NCBI RefSeq assembly: GCF_004345425.1
Contig: NZ_SLVP01000002.1
Span: forward strand, 620,001-684,000
From: Paenibacillus sp. BK033
GTDB lineage: Bacteria; Bacillota; Bacilli; Paenibacillales; Paenibacillaceae
Direction of reading: 5' to 3'
Length of the DNA stretch: 64,000 nucleotides
Below are positions 1-7,543 of the stretch, one piece after another; the first letter of the stretch is position 1; every line of letters starts with the position of its first letter. A program made the position numbers and the translations under genes. The notes beneath the pieces are model-generated. The model was not told the DNA's origin. It saw only the letters and a list, made by a program, of their open reading frames with translations, and made no database searches.

Positions 1-262
1 CGCAGCCATGCACCTGCTCCCCGCAAGTCCATGCTTCAAAAGGCCAGCCAATCGCTTCCGCAATAAGCTGACGGTTACGCACAACGTCATCATCCGAATC
101 TCCAACGTGCAGGCCGACGTTCAGCGATAACCACGGCTGCTCGCTTACGCCGCCGTTCCTGCCGGTAAATCCGGCGGTCAACCGGTCATTTTGCTCCAGC
201 CAAGTTGACAATAAAAAAAGCGAAGGTCCCTTCGCCGTAAGTACAGATTTAAACGATTCCAT
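1..262 (-). CDS. pgeF: Partial YlmD/PgeF family protein (N-terminal 87 residues)
   Basis: The gene runs off the left edge, so only the N-terminus is visible. AGFTGRNGGVS, LNVGLHVGD and EQVHG match the N-terminal half of the multicopper 'laccase domain' family (YlmD/PgeF/YfiH). In this family the His of QVHG helps form the metal site, and members act as purine nucleoside phosphorylase/adenosine deaminase or peptidoglycan-editing factor. The ATG at 260-262 follows an AGGTGAG ribosome-binding site. It lies just downstream of ylmC, as in the Bacillus sigG-ylmA-ylmC-ylmD order. The catalytic C-terminal half cannot be checked here. Confidence 0.85.
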   Translation of the reverse strand, partial: MESFKSVLTAKGPSLFLLSTWLEQNDRLTAGFTGRNGGVSEQPWLSLNVGLHVGDSDDDVVRNRQLIAEAIGWPFEAWTCGEQVHGC

Positions 263-295
263 ACGGACACTCACCTCTGTAAGCAGTTTAACCTG

Positions 296-574
296 TTATG
301 CGCGAGCGTGCAAATCCTCGTCCTCCAGCTTCTTGCTGGAATCATCAAGCCGGACGAGCACGACATCCGCCCCGATCTTCACGATATTGCGCCAAGGGAT
401 AACAACCTCTGTCCCCCCGTTGCCGAACATGCCCAGAAATCTTGTGAATTGGGGAATAACAATCGCATCGATACGCCCTTGCCGGAGATCCAGCTCCAGA
501 TCGCTGATCTGCCCCAGCTTCTTGCCGTCCACGATATTAATGACATCCTTGGTTTGGAAATCGGATATCTTCAT
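296..574 (-). CDS. ylmC: YlmC/YmxH family sporulation protein, PRC-barrel
   Basis: A 92-residue protein that looks like one PRC-barrel domain (MKISDFQTKDVINI, DGKKLGQISDLELD, VVIPWRNIVKIGADV). The YlmC/YmxH family is conserved in spore formers, usually beside sigG, and its exact role is not established. It sits 34 bp upstream of ylmD on the same strand and 185 bp downstream of sigG, with the sigG terminator between. It is therefore probably transcribed from its own promoter in 575-734, although I could not assign a convincing one. The length is normal for the family. Confidence 0.85.
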   Translation of the reverse strand: MKISDFQTKDVINIVDGKKLGQISDLELDLRQGRIDAIVIPQFTRFLGMFGNGGTEVVIPWRNIVKIGADVVLVRLDDSSKKLEDEDLHARA

Positions 575-734
575 ATGCGCATCACCACTTTTCTTAAATA
601 TAAGAACGTCGGTGCAGTCATTTACACTTACACTACATTTAGACAGGGATAAACATCCTCACTTAACTATATGTACAAAACGCCCAAAATGTCCTGTTTC
701 CGCAAAAAAACAAGTCAGGCATTCGCGGCACAAT

Positions 735-761
735 AAAAAACGGCGCCAAGCGGCGCCGTTC
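735..761 (-). terminator. Intrinsic terminator of sigG
   Basis: On the minus strand AACGGCGCC, a GCTT loop and GGCGCCGTT are followed by a T-run. The hairpin overlaps the TGA stop codon of sigG. Confidence 0.85.
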
Positions 762-1542
762 ATGTCTTAACATGCTTTTGCATTTGTTGGATGGCCGATT
801 TCTCGAGCCTGGATACCTGTGCCTGTGAAATGCCGATCTCGTCGGCTACTTCCATTTGCGTCTTTCCTTCAAAGAAACGCATGGATAAAATCATTTTTTC
901 GCGGTCATTCAGCTTATGCATCGCTTCGCGAAGCGCAATTTCCTCGATCCACGACACATCCTTGTTTTTGTCGTCGCTGATCTGATCCATTACGTAGATC
1001 GGATCTCCGCCGTCATGATAGATCGGCTCGAAGAGCGAAACGGGATCCTGGATCGCGTCTAGAGCGAAAACGACATCTTCTTTCGGTACGTTAAGCGCTT
1101 CGGAAATTTCGAAAATCGTTGGTTCACGCGAATTTTGATTCGTCAGGCTGTCACGAACCTGCAGCGCTTTATAGGCAATATCCCTTAGGCTCCGCGACAC
1201 GCGGATCGGATTATTGTCACGCAAGTAACGGCGAATTTCACCGATAATCATCGGCACGGCATAGGTGGAAAACTTGACGTTCTGGCTAAGGTCGAAATTA
1301 TCGATCGCCTTCATAAGTCCGATGCAGCCGACCTGAAATAAGTCGTCCACAAATTCTCCCCTGTTATTAAACCGTTGAATCACACTTAGAACCAGCCTTA
1401 AATTGCCGTTAACTAATTTCTCTCTGGCTGCCCATTCGTTCTGGGTTTGTAGTGCGGTAAACAACTCCCGCATTTCGGCATTGGTCAGGACAGGCAGTTT
1501 CGCGGTATCCACTCCACAGATCTCGACTTTATTTCGGGTCAA
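760..1542 (-). CDS. sigG: RNA polymerase sigma-G factor (forespore, late)
   Basis: A sigma-70 family protein of 260 residues that directs late forespore transcription. The N-terminal NKVEICGVD, which binds the anti-sigma factor SpoIIAB/CsfB, is typical of SigG. Region 2 (DDLFQVGCIGLMKAIDNF, KFSTYAVPMIIGEIRRYLRD) and the region 4 helix-turn-helix (TQMEVADEIGISQAQVSRLEK) are intact. I place the start at the TTG at 1540-1542, 8 nt after GGGAGGT, because it gives the usual TRNKVEICG start; an in-frame ATG further upstream lacks this spacing. It is the third gene of spoIIGA-sigE-sigG and has a candidate forespore promoter of its own at 1576-1604. Confidence 0.97.
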   Translation of the reverse strand: MTRNKVEICGVDTAKLPVLTNAEMRELFTALQTQNEWAAREKLVNGNLRLVLSVIQRFNNRGEFVDDLFQVGCIGLMKAIDNFDLSQNVKFSTYAVPMIIGEIRRYLRDNNPIRVSRSLRDIAYKALQVRDSLTNQNSREPTIFEISEALNVPKEDVVFALDAIQDPVSLFEPIYHDGGDPIYVMDQISDDKNKDVSWIEEIALREAMHKLNDREKMILSMRFFEGKTQMEVADEIGISQAQVSRLEKSAIQQMQKHVKT

Positions 1543-1575
1543 CGTGATTACCTCCCAAGGAGAAACATTAATGTA

Positions 1576-1604
1576 CATTATCTCCCTGGACCCCTATTTT
1601 ATTC
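1576..1604 (-). promoter_or_regulatory. Candidate sigma-F/sigma-G promoter of sigG
   Basis: On the minus strand GAATA (1600-1604), 14 nt and GGAGATAATG (1576-1585) are seen. The -10 fits the sigma-F pattern GGNNANANTN fully; the -35 fits GYATA at four of five positions. It lies in the 105-bp gap before sigG, where B. subtilis has its forespore-specific promoter. Confidence 0.5.
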
Positions 1605-1647
1605 TTCCGAAAAAGGGGTATCTGTTGCCCCGAAAATGGGTATAACA

Positions 1648-2370
1648 TTACACCATTTTGTTAAATTCTTTGCGGAGCCGCTTAATAATCCGCTTCTCCA
1701 AGCGCGAAATATACGACTGGGAAATGCCTAGAAGGTCCGCTACGTCCTTCTGGGTTTTTTCCTCGCCGTCGGCAAGCCCGAAGCGCAGCTCCATAATAAT
1801 CCGCTCCCGCTCTGACAGCTTATCAAGCGCTTTATGAAGCAGCTTGCGGTCAACCTGCTCCTCGATATTCCGGTAGATCGTATCGTTTTCCGTGCCAAGA
1901 ACGTCGGACAGCAGCAGCTCGTTGCCATCCCAGTCGATATTAAGCGGCTCGTCGAAAGATACCTCTGTCCGCGTCTTGCTGTTGCGGCGCAGATACATCA
2001 GAATCTCATTCTCGATACAACGGGACGCGTAGGTAGCGAGCTTGATTTTTTTCTCCGGATCAAACGTATTTACCGCCTTGATAAGACCGATTGCTCCTAT
2101 GGAAACCAGGTCTTCGATATGAATGCCGGTATTTTCGAACTTGCGCGCAATGTATACAACAAGACGCAGATTGCGCTCAATCAGCATCGCGCGGATCGCC
2201 GTATCGCCGGATGGGAGCTTGTCGAGCAAATATTCCTCTTCTTCACGGGTCAAGGGCGGAGGTAGCGCTTCGCTGCCGCCGATATAATAGATTTCTTCGC
2301 TTTTTAATCCGAATAAAAACAAAACACGATAATAATATAACTGCAGGACTAATTTCCATTTGACGAGCAT
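1648..2370 (-). CDS. sigE: RNA polymerase sigma-E factor precursor (mother cell, early)
   Basis: A pro-sigma factor of 240 residues for early mother-cell transcription. [20 protein letters not shown] marks the pro-sequence junction: about 27 N-terminal residues, hydrophobic and basic, are removed by SpoIIGA near YYIGG in characterised homologues. Region 2 ([39 protein letters not shown]) and region 4 ([22 protein letters not shown]) are complete and close to B. subtilis SigE. The reading frame opens further upstream, but the ATG at 2368-2370 is preferred: it has GGGGAGG at good spacing and gives the usual 239-240 residue length. It is 50 bp downstream of spoIIGA. Confidence 0.97.
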   Translation of the reverse strand: MLVKWKLVLQLYYYRVLFLFGLKSEEIYYIGGSEALPPPLTREEEEYLLDKLPSGDTAIRAMLIERNLRLVVYIARKFENTGIHIEDLVSIGAIGLIKAVNTFDPEKKIKLATYASRCIENEILMYLRRNSKTRTEVSFDEPLNIDWDGNELLLSDVLGTENDTIYRNIEEQVDRKLLHKALDKLSERERIIMELRFGLADGEEKTQKDVADLLGISQSYISRLEKRIIKRLRKEFNKMV

Positions 2371-2420
2371 CCGGCCCATCCCTCCCCAAAATGATGTAAA
2401 CGTTCGTCTTCTTAATCCAA

Positions 2421-3344
2421 TCATTGGCTGTTCTGAACGAGTGACGGATGGATAATCGCTTGGTAAGCGCTGTCTGCCGAAAGCTTGCCGCCGTCAATGC
2501 CGACAAGAACCTTCCGGGAGACGAACACTTGCCCTTCCCGCTCAATCTGAACAAAGTCCGGTTTTAGCGCCAGCATAAATTGCGATCCACGGTTGATTCC
2601 TCTGTAAGGTACGAGTCGCAGCCGGTCCTGCCAAGCAAAAGCTTCGTCTCCGAGGCCGGCAACAAGCCGATCCACCTGCGATTCGCGAATGCTTTTGAGC
2701 CACGATTCCGGCAGGTCATCTTGCCATACGTTTGCTTCCACGACCATAACCGGCGTCCGCGTCAACGGGTCGTACAGCTGGTTGCCCGTGTCGATCAATC
2801 CGGTGCAGGTATGCTCCCGGTCGCCGATTTGAATCTTCACTTCGGCCAAATGGGTCCTCACCAGCTCCCTCTCGCGCCGTTGAACATAAACCGAGCGGTA
2901 TATGTAAATGCCGATACTAAACGCAGCGAGCACGTAAATAAATCCCATCTTGAGCTCGACCTGCATACCGCCATTTATAAAGGTGATCGTACGCCATACT
3001 TCGCCTGAACCCTGCATCAGCAAGTAGTGAATACCGATTATCGCGCCGGCCGCAACAAAATTCACGGTGTAGAAGGCTGCGATATTCCTGAAGAAGTTCT
3101 GGATGGAGAAGAATCCAAACGCAACCCATAACATCAGGAGAGAAATCAGTATTTTTACCGCTAACGTAAAAAGAATCGATAAGGGCGGAAACAACATAAG
3201 AACAACGTAACAAGCACCCATGCTGGCTGCCGTCAGCACCCGCCAAGGACGCGCCCGGATATGACGCACCCAAGCAGTCGTAAGCAGTATGCTGCCGTCA
3301 ACGAGCAGCTCCCGCACAAACATGACATCGACATAAACAGTCAC
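2421..3344 (-). CDS. spoIIGA: Sporulation sigma-E factor processing peptidase SpoIIGA
   Basis: A membrane-embedded aspartic protease that cleaves pro-sigma-E in the mother cell after a signal from SpoIIR. The N-terminal half has about five hydrophobic segments. The C-terminal cytoplasmic half has the aspartic-protease motif [13 protein letters not shown] with the catalytic Asp, and ends with LVGIDGGKL. Its 307 residues match the usual ~309. The start is GTG at 3342-3344 behind AAGGTGA. It is the first gene of the spoIIGA-sigE pair and is preceded by a spoIIG-type promoter with a Spo0A-like box. Confidence 0.95.
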   Translation of the reverse strand: MTVYVDVMFVRELLVDGSILLTTAWVRHIRARPWRVLTAASMGACYVVLMLFPPLSILFTLAVKILISLLMLWVAFGFFSIQNFFRNIAAFYTVNFVAAGAIIGIHYLLMQGSGEVWRTITFINGGMQVELKMGFIYVLAAFSIGIYIYRSVYVQRRERELVRTHLAEVKIQIGDREHTCTGLIDTGNQLYDPLTRTPVMVVEANVWQDDLPESWLKSIRESQVDRLVAGLGDEAFAWQDRLRLVPYRGINRGSQFMLALKPDFVQIEREGQVFVSRKVLVGIDGGKLSADSAYQAIIHPSLVQNSQ

Positions 3345-3413
3345 AGCTTCACCTTCCAGCGGGTTCGAACGACAGAACGTTTGCCCTCCCCTCTGGAGAG
3401 AACGATTGAACCT

Positions 3414-3480
3414 AGTATATAAAAATCTTATTTCAAAGTCTGTCTAAACATGACGGCATGACATAGCTTTTTTTGTCGAG
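3414..3480 (-). promoter_or_regulatory. Candidate spoIIG promoter with Spo0A-like box
   Basis: On the minus strand TATACT (3414-3419) is a good sigma-A -10. TAGACA (3441-3446) resembles a -35 but lies 21 bp away, echoing the over-long spacer of the B. subtilis spoIIG promoter. TTTTGTCGAG at 3471-3480, on the opposite strand, matches the 0A-box core TTTGTCGAA at all but one position. Binding by Spo0A~P is inferred from B. subtilis. Confidence 0.5.
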
Positions 3481-3509
3481 GGTATGTGCGAGTTTATAGG
3501 GCTAACGGG

Positions 3510-3538
3510 TTGTTGCCTTACCGGGAATATGGTAATCT
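3510..3538 (+). promoter_or_regulatory. Weak candidate plus-strand promoter
   Basis: TTGTTG (3510-3515), 17 nt and TAATCT (3533-3538) fit a sigma-A promoter loosely. It would transcribe the hairpin at 3574-3610 and the gene remnant at 3649. Confidence 0.25.
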
Positions 3539-3573
3539 TTATCCATATAATTCCTCTGGCAGTGAAGCACACG

Positions 3574-3610
3574 CCGCGTCTTCAGGATCGATTTTACTCC
3601 TGATACGCGG
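3574..3610 (+). terminator. Hairpin with T-rich tail, possible terminator
   Basis: CCGCGT..TCAGGA pairs with TCCTGA.ACGCGG across a 10-nt loop and is followed on the plus strand by CTTTCTTATTTTC. No intact plus-strand gene precedes it. It could end a short RNA or be a leftover from a lost gene. Confidence 0.4.
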
Positions 3611-3648
3611 CTTTCTTATTTTCTATTTGACGGGGAGCGTAACCGGAT

Positions 3649-3860
3649 TTGTCGTATGAAGAGATATTTAATAGTTGGTATGAAGATCATCTTAAGAGAC
3701 GCGGCGGCGAAAATAAAAGAAGACTGATGGAGGGGTTGGATCATGAGTGCAAGCCGTTTCTTCGCTTTGGTGGCCTGCCTTTTCCCGATTCGACGATCTT
3801 CATCCGGAGTACGGGCTGTCCGATTTCCGAGATGGGAAACGGTGTCTGTTAGGCGGATAG
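3649..3860 (+). pseudogene. Frameshifted, truncated remnant of a Paenibacillus endonuclease-like protein family
   Basis: From TTG 3649, behind GGGGAG, the frame reads SYEEIFNSWYEDHLKRRGGE, then ENKRRLMEGLDHECKPFLR. One base appears to be missing near 3770; the neighbouring frame then continues SLWWPAFSRFDDLHPEYGLS and DFRDGKRCLLGG before a TAG at 3858-3860. WWPAF, LHPEY and DFRDGKR in that order match my memory of an abundant Paenibacillus protein of about 130-200 residues, related to DUF559-type endonucleases. The remainder of that protein is missing, so this looks like a decayed copy. Family assignment is from memory; the join of two frames is seen in the sequence. Confidence 0.6.
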
Positions 3861-4023
3861 ATGTTCGTGGCTATTTTGAAAATAGGGAAGGATCGAGCCA
3901 ATGCGCTAATTCCTCGATGGGTTGCCTCAAACAAACTAATAAGGCATAGTCACGGGTGCTGAAAGGCGGGTTTCAGCCTCTCAGAGCCAATTACTGAGTT
4001 CCACCAAACAACCATAAAACAAA

Positions 4024-4053
4024 AACGCCTGACCGGTTCACCGGTCAGGCGTT
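4024..4053 (-). terminator. Intrinsic terminator of ftsZ
   Basis: A 13-bp perfect stem (AACGCCTGACCGG with its complement) and a TGAA loop are followed by T-rich sequence on the minus strand, just after the ftsZ stop. Confidence 0.9.
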
Positions 4054-4059
4054 AAAGGA

Positions 4060-5190
4060 TTAGCGGTCGTTGCGGCGGTTGCGCAGGAACGCAGGGATTT
4101 CGAGCTGGTCGCTCGAAGTCGATGCGCCAAATGGCTTCACCGGGGCAGCTTGCTGCTGCGGAGACGCGGATTGCGCCGCCTGGCGGGCTTCCGGCTCGGC
4201 TTGCGGCTGCGCCATGCGGCGCAATGCCGCGGACGGTTTGCTTTCGAAGCCTGTCGCGATAACCGTAACCTTGATTTCGTCTTTCAATTCTTCGTCGATG
4301 ATCGCACCAAAGATCATGTTTACTTCCGGATCGGAAGCGGAAATAACGATCTCTGCCGCTTCATTGACTTCATACAGGGACAGGTTGCTGCCGCCCGTGA
4401 TGTTCATGATAACGCCGCGAGCGCCATCGATGGACGTCTCAAGCAGCGGGCTCATGATCGCTTTTTTCGCCGCTTCCGCAGCACGGTTCTCGCCTGTTGC
4501 GATACCGATACCCATCAGCGCCGAACCGCGTTCTGTCATAATCGTCTTTACGTCCGCAAAGTCGAGGTTGATCAGACCAGGTACCTGGATCAAGTCGGAG
4601 ATACCTTGCACTGCTTGACGAAGCACGTTGTCCGCCTCGCGGAACGCTTCCAGCATCGGAGTCTTCTTGTCCACAATCTCAAGCAAACGGTCATTCGGGA
4701 TAACAATCAGCGTATCTACTTTTTCCTTCAACGCTTCGATGCCAAGCTCCGCTTGAGCGGCACGTTTACGGCCTTCGAAGGTGAACGGTCGTGTTACTAC
4801 GCCAACTGTCAGCGCGCCGCATTCGCGGGCAATCTCGGCGATAACCGGAGCTGCCCCCGTACCCGTGCCGCCGCCCATGCCAGCCGTAACGAACACCATG
4901 TCCGAGCCTTTCAATTGCTGCATGACAAGCTCTCTCGACTCTTCAGCCGCTTTCTTGCCTACTTCCGGATTTGCGCCGGCGCCAAGACCGCGGGTCAGCT
5001 TATCGCCGATTTGCAGCTTATGCTCGGACTTTGCCAGATGCAAGGCTTGCGCATCCGTGTTAACTGTTATGAAATCGACGCCTTTAACGCCGTTCTCGAT
5101 CATCCGATTAACCGCGTTGCTGCCGCCGCCTCCAACACCAATTACCTTTATTTGAGCGAGTTGCTCCAGATCCAAATCGAATTCCAACAT
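4060..5190 (-). CDS. ftsZ: Cell division protein FtsZ
   Basis: A tubulin-like GTPase that forms the division ring at mid-cell and at the polar sporulation septum. The GTP-binding loop GGGTGTG is at residues 106-112, with [16 protein letters not shown] near the N-terminus and the synergy loop NLDFADVKT near residue 208. A Gln/Ala/Pro-rich linker follows and the C-terminal peptide [10 protein letters not shown], which docks FtsA and other partners, is intact. Its 376 residues are normal. It starts 17 bp after ftsA and is followed by a strong terminator, so ftsA-ftsZ probably form the last transcription unit of the dcw cluster. Confidence 0.99.
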   Translation of the reverse strand: MLEFDLDLEQLAQIKVIGVGGGGSNAVNRMIENGVKGVDFITVNTDAQALHLAKSEHKLQIGDKLTRGLGAGANPEVGKKAAEESRELVMQQLKGSDMVFVTAGMGGGTGTGAAPVIAEIARECGALTVGVVTRPFTFEGRKRAAQAELGIEALKEKVDTLIVIPNDRLLEIVDKKTPMLEAFREADNVLRQAVQGISDLIQVPGLINLDFADVKTIMTERGSALMGIGIATGENRAAEAAKKAIMSPLLETSIDGARGVIMNITGGSNLSLYEVNEAAEIVISASDPEVNMIFGAIIDEELKDEIKVTVIATGFESKPSAALRRMAQPQAEPEARQAAQSASPQQQAAPVKPFGASTSSDQLEIPAFLRNRRNDR

Positions 5191-5207
5191 CTTTCATTTT
5201 CCCCCGA

Positions 5208-6455
5208 TCAAATAAATTCGCTAAACATATTTTTCAACCGTTCGAACATACCGGGTTTGGATGAAGCGGTGGTACCCGACTTGCGGCTTGCCGTTTTCTT
5301 CCCTGTACTTGCTGCTGCTCCTCGTACTCCCATATATTTCGACACGTATTGGATCATTCCTACCCCGCTGCTGTAAGCAGGGTCGCGCACACCGATATAA
5401 TCCGGCGATGCGATACGAACAGATGACTCCAGCTCCGCTTGCGCAAGTGCCAGTGTACCCGGCATCGTAACAGAACCTCCAGTCAGTACGTATCCGTTCA
5501 CTTTGTCCCCATAACCAAGCTTGCGCACCTCTTGACGGACAAGATGGAAGATCTCCTGCATGCGCGGCTCGATGATGCTGGCCAGATCAACTTGGGAAAA
5601 CTCTTTTTCTACATTGCTCCCCATGCGAGTCACTTTAAACTTTACATCGTCAGCTGCATCGCTGACAAAAGCGCAGCCGTACTTGAGCTTGATCTTATCC
5701 GCTTGGTCCGACTGCGTACGCAGTCCGTAAGCAATATCGTTCGTTACGTACTCGCCGCCGATCGGCAATGTCGAGATCGCAACAAGACTGCCCTGCTCAT
5801 AGATCGTAATCGTAGTAGAACCCGCGCCGATATCCGTCAGCACGGTTCCGATTGTTTTCTCGTCTTTCGTAAGCGACATGACGCCGGAAGCAAGCGACAT
5901 CAGGATTACACCAGAAATCCGTAGTCCGGCCTTCTCTACGCAGCGCATCAAATTATGTATAGCCGTTTTCGCACCTGTTACAATAGTCGCCTCAACTTCA
6001 AGCCGTACGCCGATCATTCCGCGAGGATCGGATATTCCTTCCAAGCCGTCAACCAAAAATTGCTTTGGTACAAGATTAATGATTTCTCTTTCGGGAGGAA
6101 GCGCGACCACCTTGGCCGCTTGAACCACGCGCTCGATATCTTCCTCTCCTATTTCACGGTCCTCATTGGATACTGCAACAACGCCACGATTCGTCTGAAG
6201 TGCTATGTGATTCCCCTGAATCCCAACATAGACGTCTGATATTTGAATGCCAACCATTCTTTCCGCATGCTCGATGGCGCTGCGAATCGACTGCACGGTT
6301 TGGTCAATATCTACAATAGCTCCCTTGCGAATACCCTCCGAGTCGGCAGATCCAACTCCAATAATATTAATGGTTCCGTTGTTCACTTCACCAATAATAG
6401 CACGAACTTTGGATGTACCGATGTCCAAACTGACGATGATGTCGTTACTGCTCAA
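5208..6455 (-). CDS. ftsA: Cell division protein FtsA
   Basis: An actin-like ATPase that tethers FtsZ to the membrane. LDIGTSKVRAIIGE (phosphate 1 loop), LTDIGAGSTTITIYEQG (phosphate 2) and YVLTGGSVTMPG (adenosine loop) are present. The basic, amphipathic C-terminus (PGMFERLKNMFSEFI) is the usual membrane anchor. The TTG start at 6453-6455 lies 9 nt after GGGAGG. Its 415 residues are close to B. subtilis FtsA (~440). It is transcribed with ftsZ from the intergenic region at 6456-6682, which carries a sigma-H-like promoter. Confidence 0.97.
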   Translation of the reverse strand: MSSNDIIVSLDIGTSKVRAIIGEVNNGTINIIGVGSADSEGIRKGAIVDIDQTVQSIRSAIEHAERMVGIQISDVYVGIQGNHIALQTNRGVVAVSNEDREIGEEDIERVVQAAKVVALPPEREIINLVPKQFLVDGLEGISDPRGMIGVRLEVEATIVTGAKTAIHNLMRCVEKAGLRISGVILMSLASGVMSLTKDEKTIGTVLTDIGAGSTTITIYEQGSLVAISTLPIGGEYVTNDIAYGLRTQSDQADKIKLKYGCAFVSDAADDVKFKVTRMGSNVEKEFSQVDLASIIEPRMQEIFHLVRQEVRKLGYGDKVNGYVLTGGSVTMPGTLALAQAELESSVRIASPDYIGVRDPAYSSGVGMIQYVSKYMGVRGAAASTGKKTASRKSGTTASSKPGMFERLKNMFSEFI

Positions 6456-6524
6456 CCCGCGGCACCTCCCGTTTCAACTGATAAAATACACACAAGATAG
6501 GGTTATAAACATTCGTCCTTCTAC

Positions 6525-6553
6525 ATATTCAACGCCTTTGATATATTCCCTCT
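6525..6553 (-). promoter_or_regulatory. Sigma-H-type promoter of ftsA-ftsZ
   Basis: On the minus strand AGAGGGAAT (6545-6553), 11 nt and GTTGAATAT (6525-6533). The sigma-H consensus is RNAGGAWWW - 11/12 nt - RNNGAATWW: the -10 matches at every position and the -35 has one mismatch. In B. subtilis a sigma-H promoter raises ftsAZ expression at the onset of sporulation. Confidence 0.65.
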
Positions 6554-6682
6554 TTTTTCAACAAAATTTTCATTTCCCTAATGTTGCGGCTGTGAGCTCT
6601 TATGTTATGAATCCTTATGAATGCTTGATAGTCCTATGAAAATACAATAAATCCGTGAATAAAATTCTACCATTGTTTCTAC

Positions 6683-7453
6683 CTATTGAGTAGTCTCTTT
6701 TTGATCAGATTCCATATTTTCTGAAGCATTACTATTAAACGGAACATAAGTGTCCGCGAGCAGCATCGTAATCTTTCCCGGCTCCTGCGTTTCGATAACC
6801 GCATTTAGCGCTTCGATTTTTTCCGGCAGCAAGGATACCGCCGTCACGACCTCAAACTTGGTTCTGGTGTAGATCTTAATCCGATCCGGATAAGCCTTCG
6901 ATGGATCCGGAATAATCTCCGACAAGTCTGACAGCTGCTTTTCCGAGATTTTGCCCAGCTGCTTGGTCAATTCCGTCCGGTTCGGGTCATTCGGCTTCCA
7001 GCCGGATAGAACGGGCTTGTCCATCAGAAATTCGTCGCTTAATGCCGAAACGTTGGTCCCGTTCGACATAATGGCGGTCATTTCGCCGCTTGCCGACAAT
7101 TCAAACGCCACAACGGGAAATTCTTTTACCGTAATTTTGACATTACCGGGGAAGGACTTGGAGACGCTCGCCTCTTCTATAGGCTTTAACGCTTTGACGA
7201 TATGCTTCTCCGACTTGGATTCCGATACGCCGAAATAAGCGTCCCCTGCCGTAATGCCGGCTGCTGCTTGAATATCGCTTTTGGAAGTATATTGCGCGCC
7301 TTCTATTGTTATCGTCGTAATCTTGCTGATTGATGAGTTGAAAAATAATACAGATAAGAGAATAACAAACAATAAAAAAAGAACGGCCAGCAGTTTGCGG
7401 CTGCCCTTTCTCTTTCGCTCCGGCTCTTTTAATACAGGCACTAGCTCGCTCAT
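6683..7453 (-). CDS. divIB: Cell division protein DivIB/FtsQ
   Basis: A bitopic membrane protein of the divisome. A cytoplasmic basic segment (EPERKRKGSRK) precedes one transmembrane helix at about residues 22-42. A POTRA domain follows (ITTITIEGAQYTSKSDI onward), then the FtsQ/DivIB beta domain and a short acidic tail. Its 256 residues are typical. It is separated from murA by a probable terminator and from ftsA by 227 bp. The B. subtilis genes ylxW, ylxX and sbp, which lie between divIB and ftsA, are absent. Confidence 0.93.
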   Translation of the reverse strand: MSELVPVLKEPERKRKGSRKLLAVLFLLFVILLSVLFFNSSISKITTITIEGAQYTSKSDIQAAAGITAGDAYFGVSESKSEKHIVKALKPIEEASVSKSFPGNVKITVKEFPVVAFELSASGEMTAIMSNGTNVSALSDEFLMDKPVLSGWKPNDPNRTELTKQLGKISEKQLSDLSEIIPDPSKAYPDRIKIYTRTKFEVVTAVSLLPEKIEALNAVIETQEPGKITMLLADTYVPFNSNASENMESDQKETTQ

Positions 7454-7471
7454 AACTTGTCCCTTCCTTCT

Positions 7472-7508
7472 AAAAAAACATCCGGTCCTCCTTGTTGGCA
7501 GGGCCGGT
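7472..7508 (-). terminator. Probable terminator between murA and divIB
   Basis: On the minus strand ACCGG.CCT, a 10-nt loop and AGG.CCGG are followed by ATG and seven T. The T-run directly precedes the divIB ribosome-binding site. Confidence 0.6.
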
Positions 7509-7543
7509 CGTTTCTATCCAGCTGCGATTCGAGTCATCCCCGG

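Noticed and set aside
4150..5376. A 408-codon plus-strand open frame
   Set aside because: It is antisense to ftsZ and lacks any recognisable motif; it arises from codon bias of the real gene.
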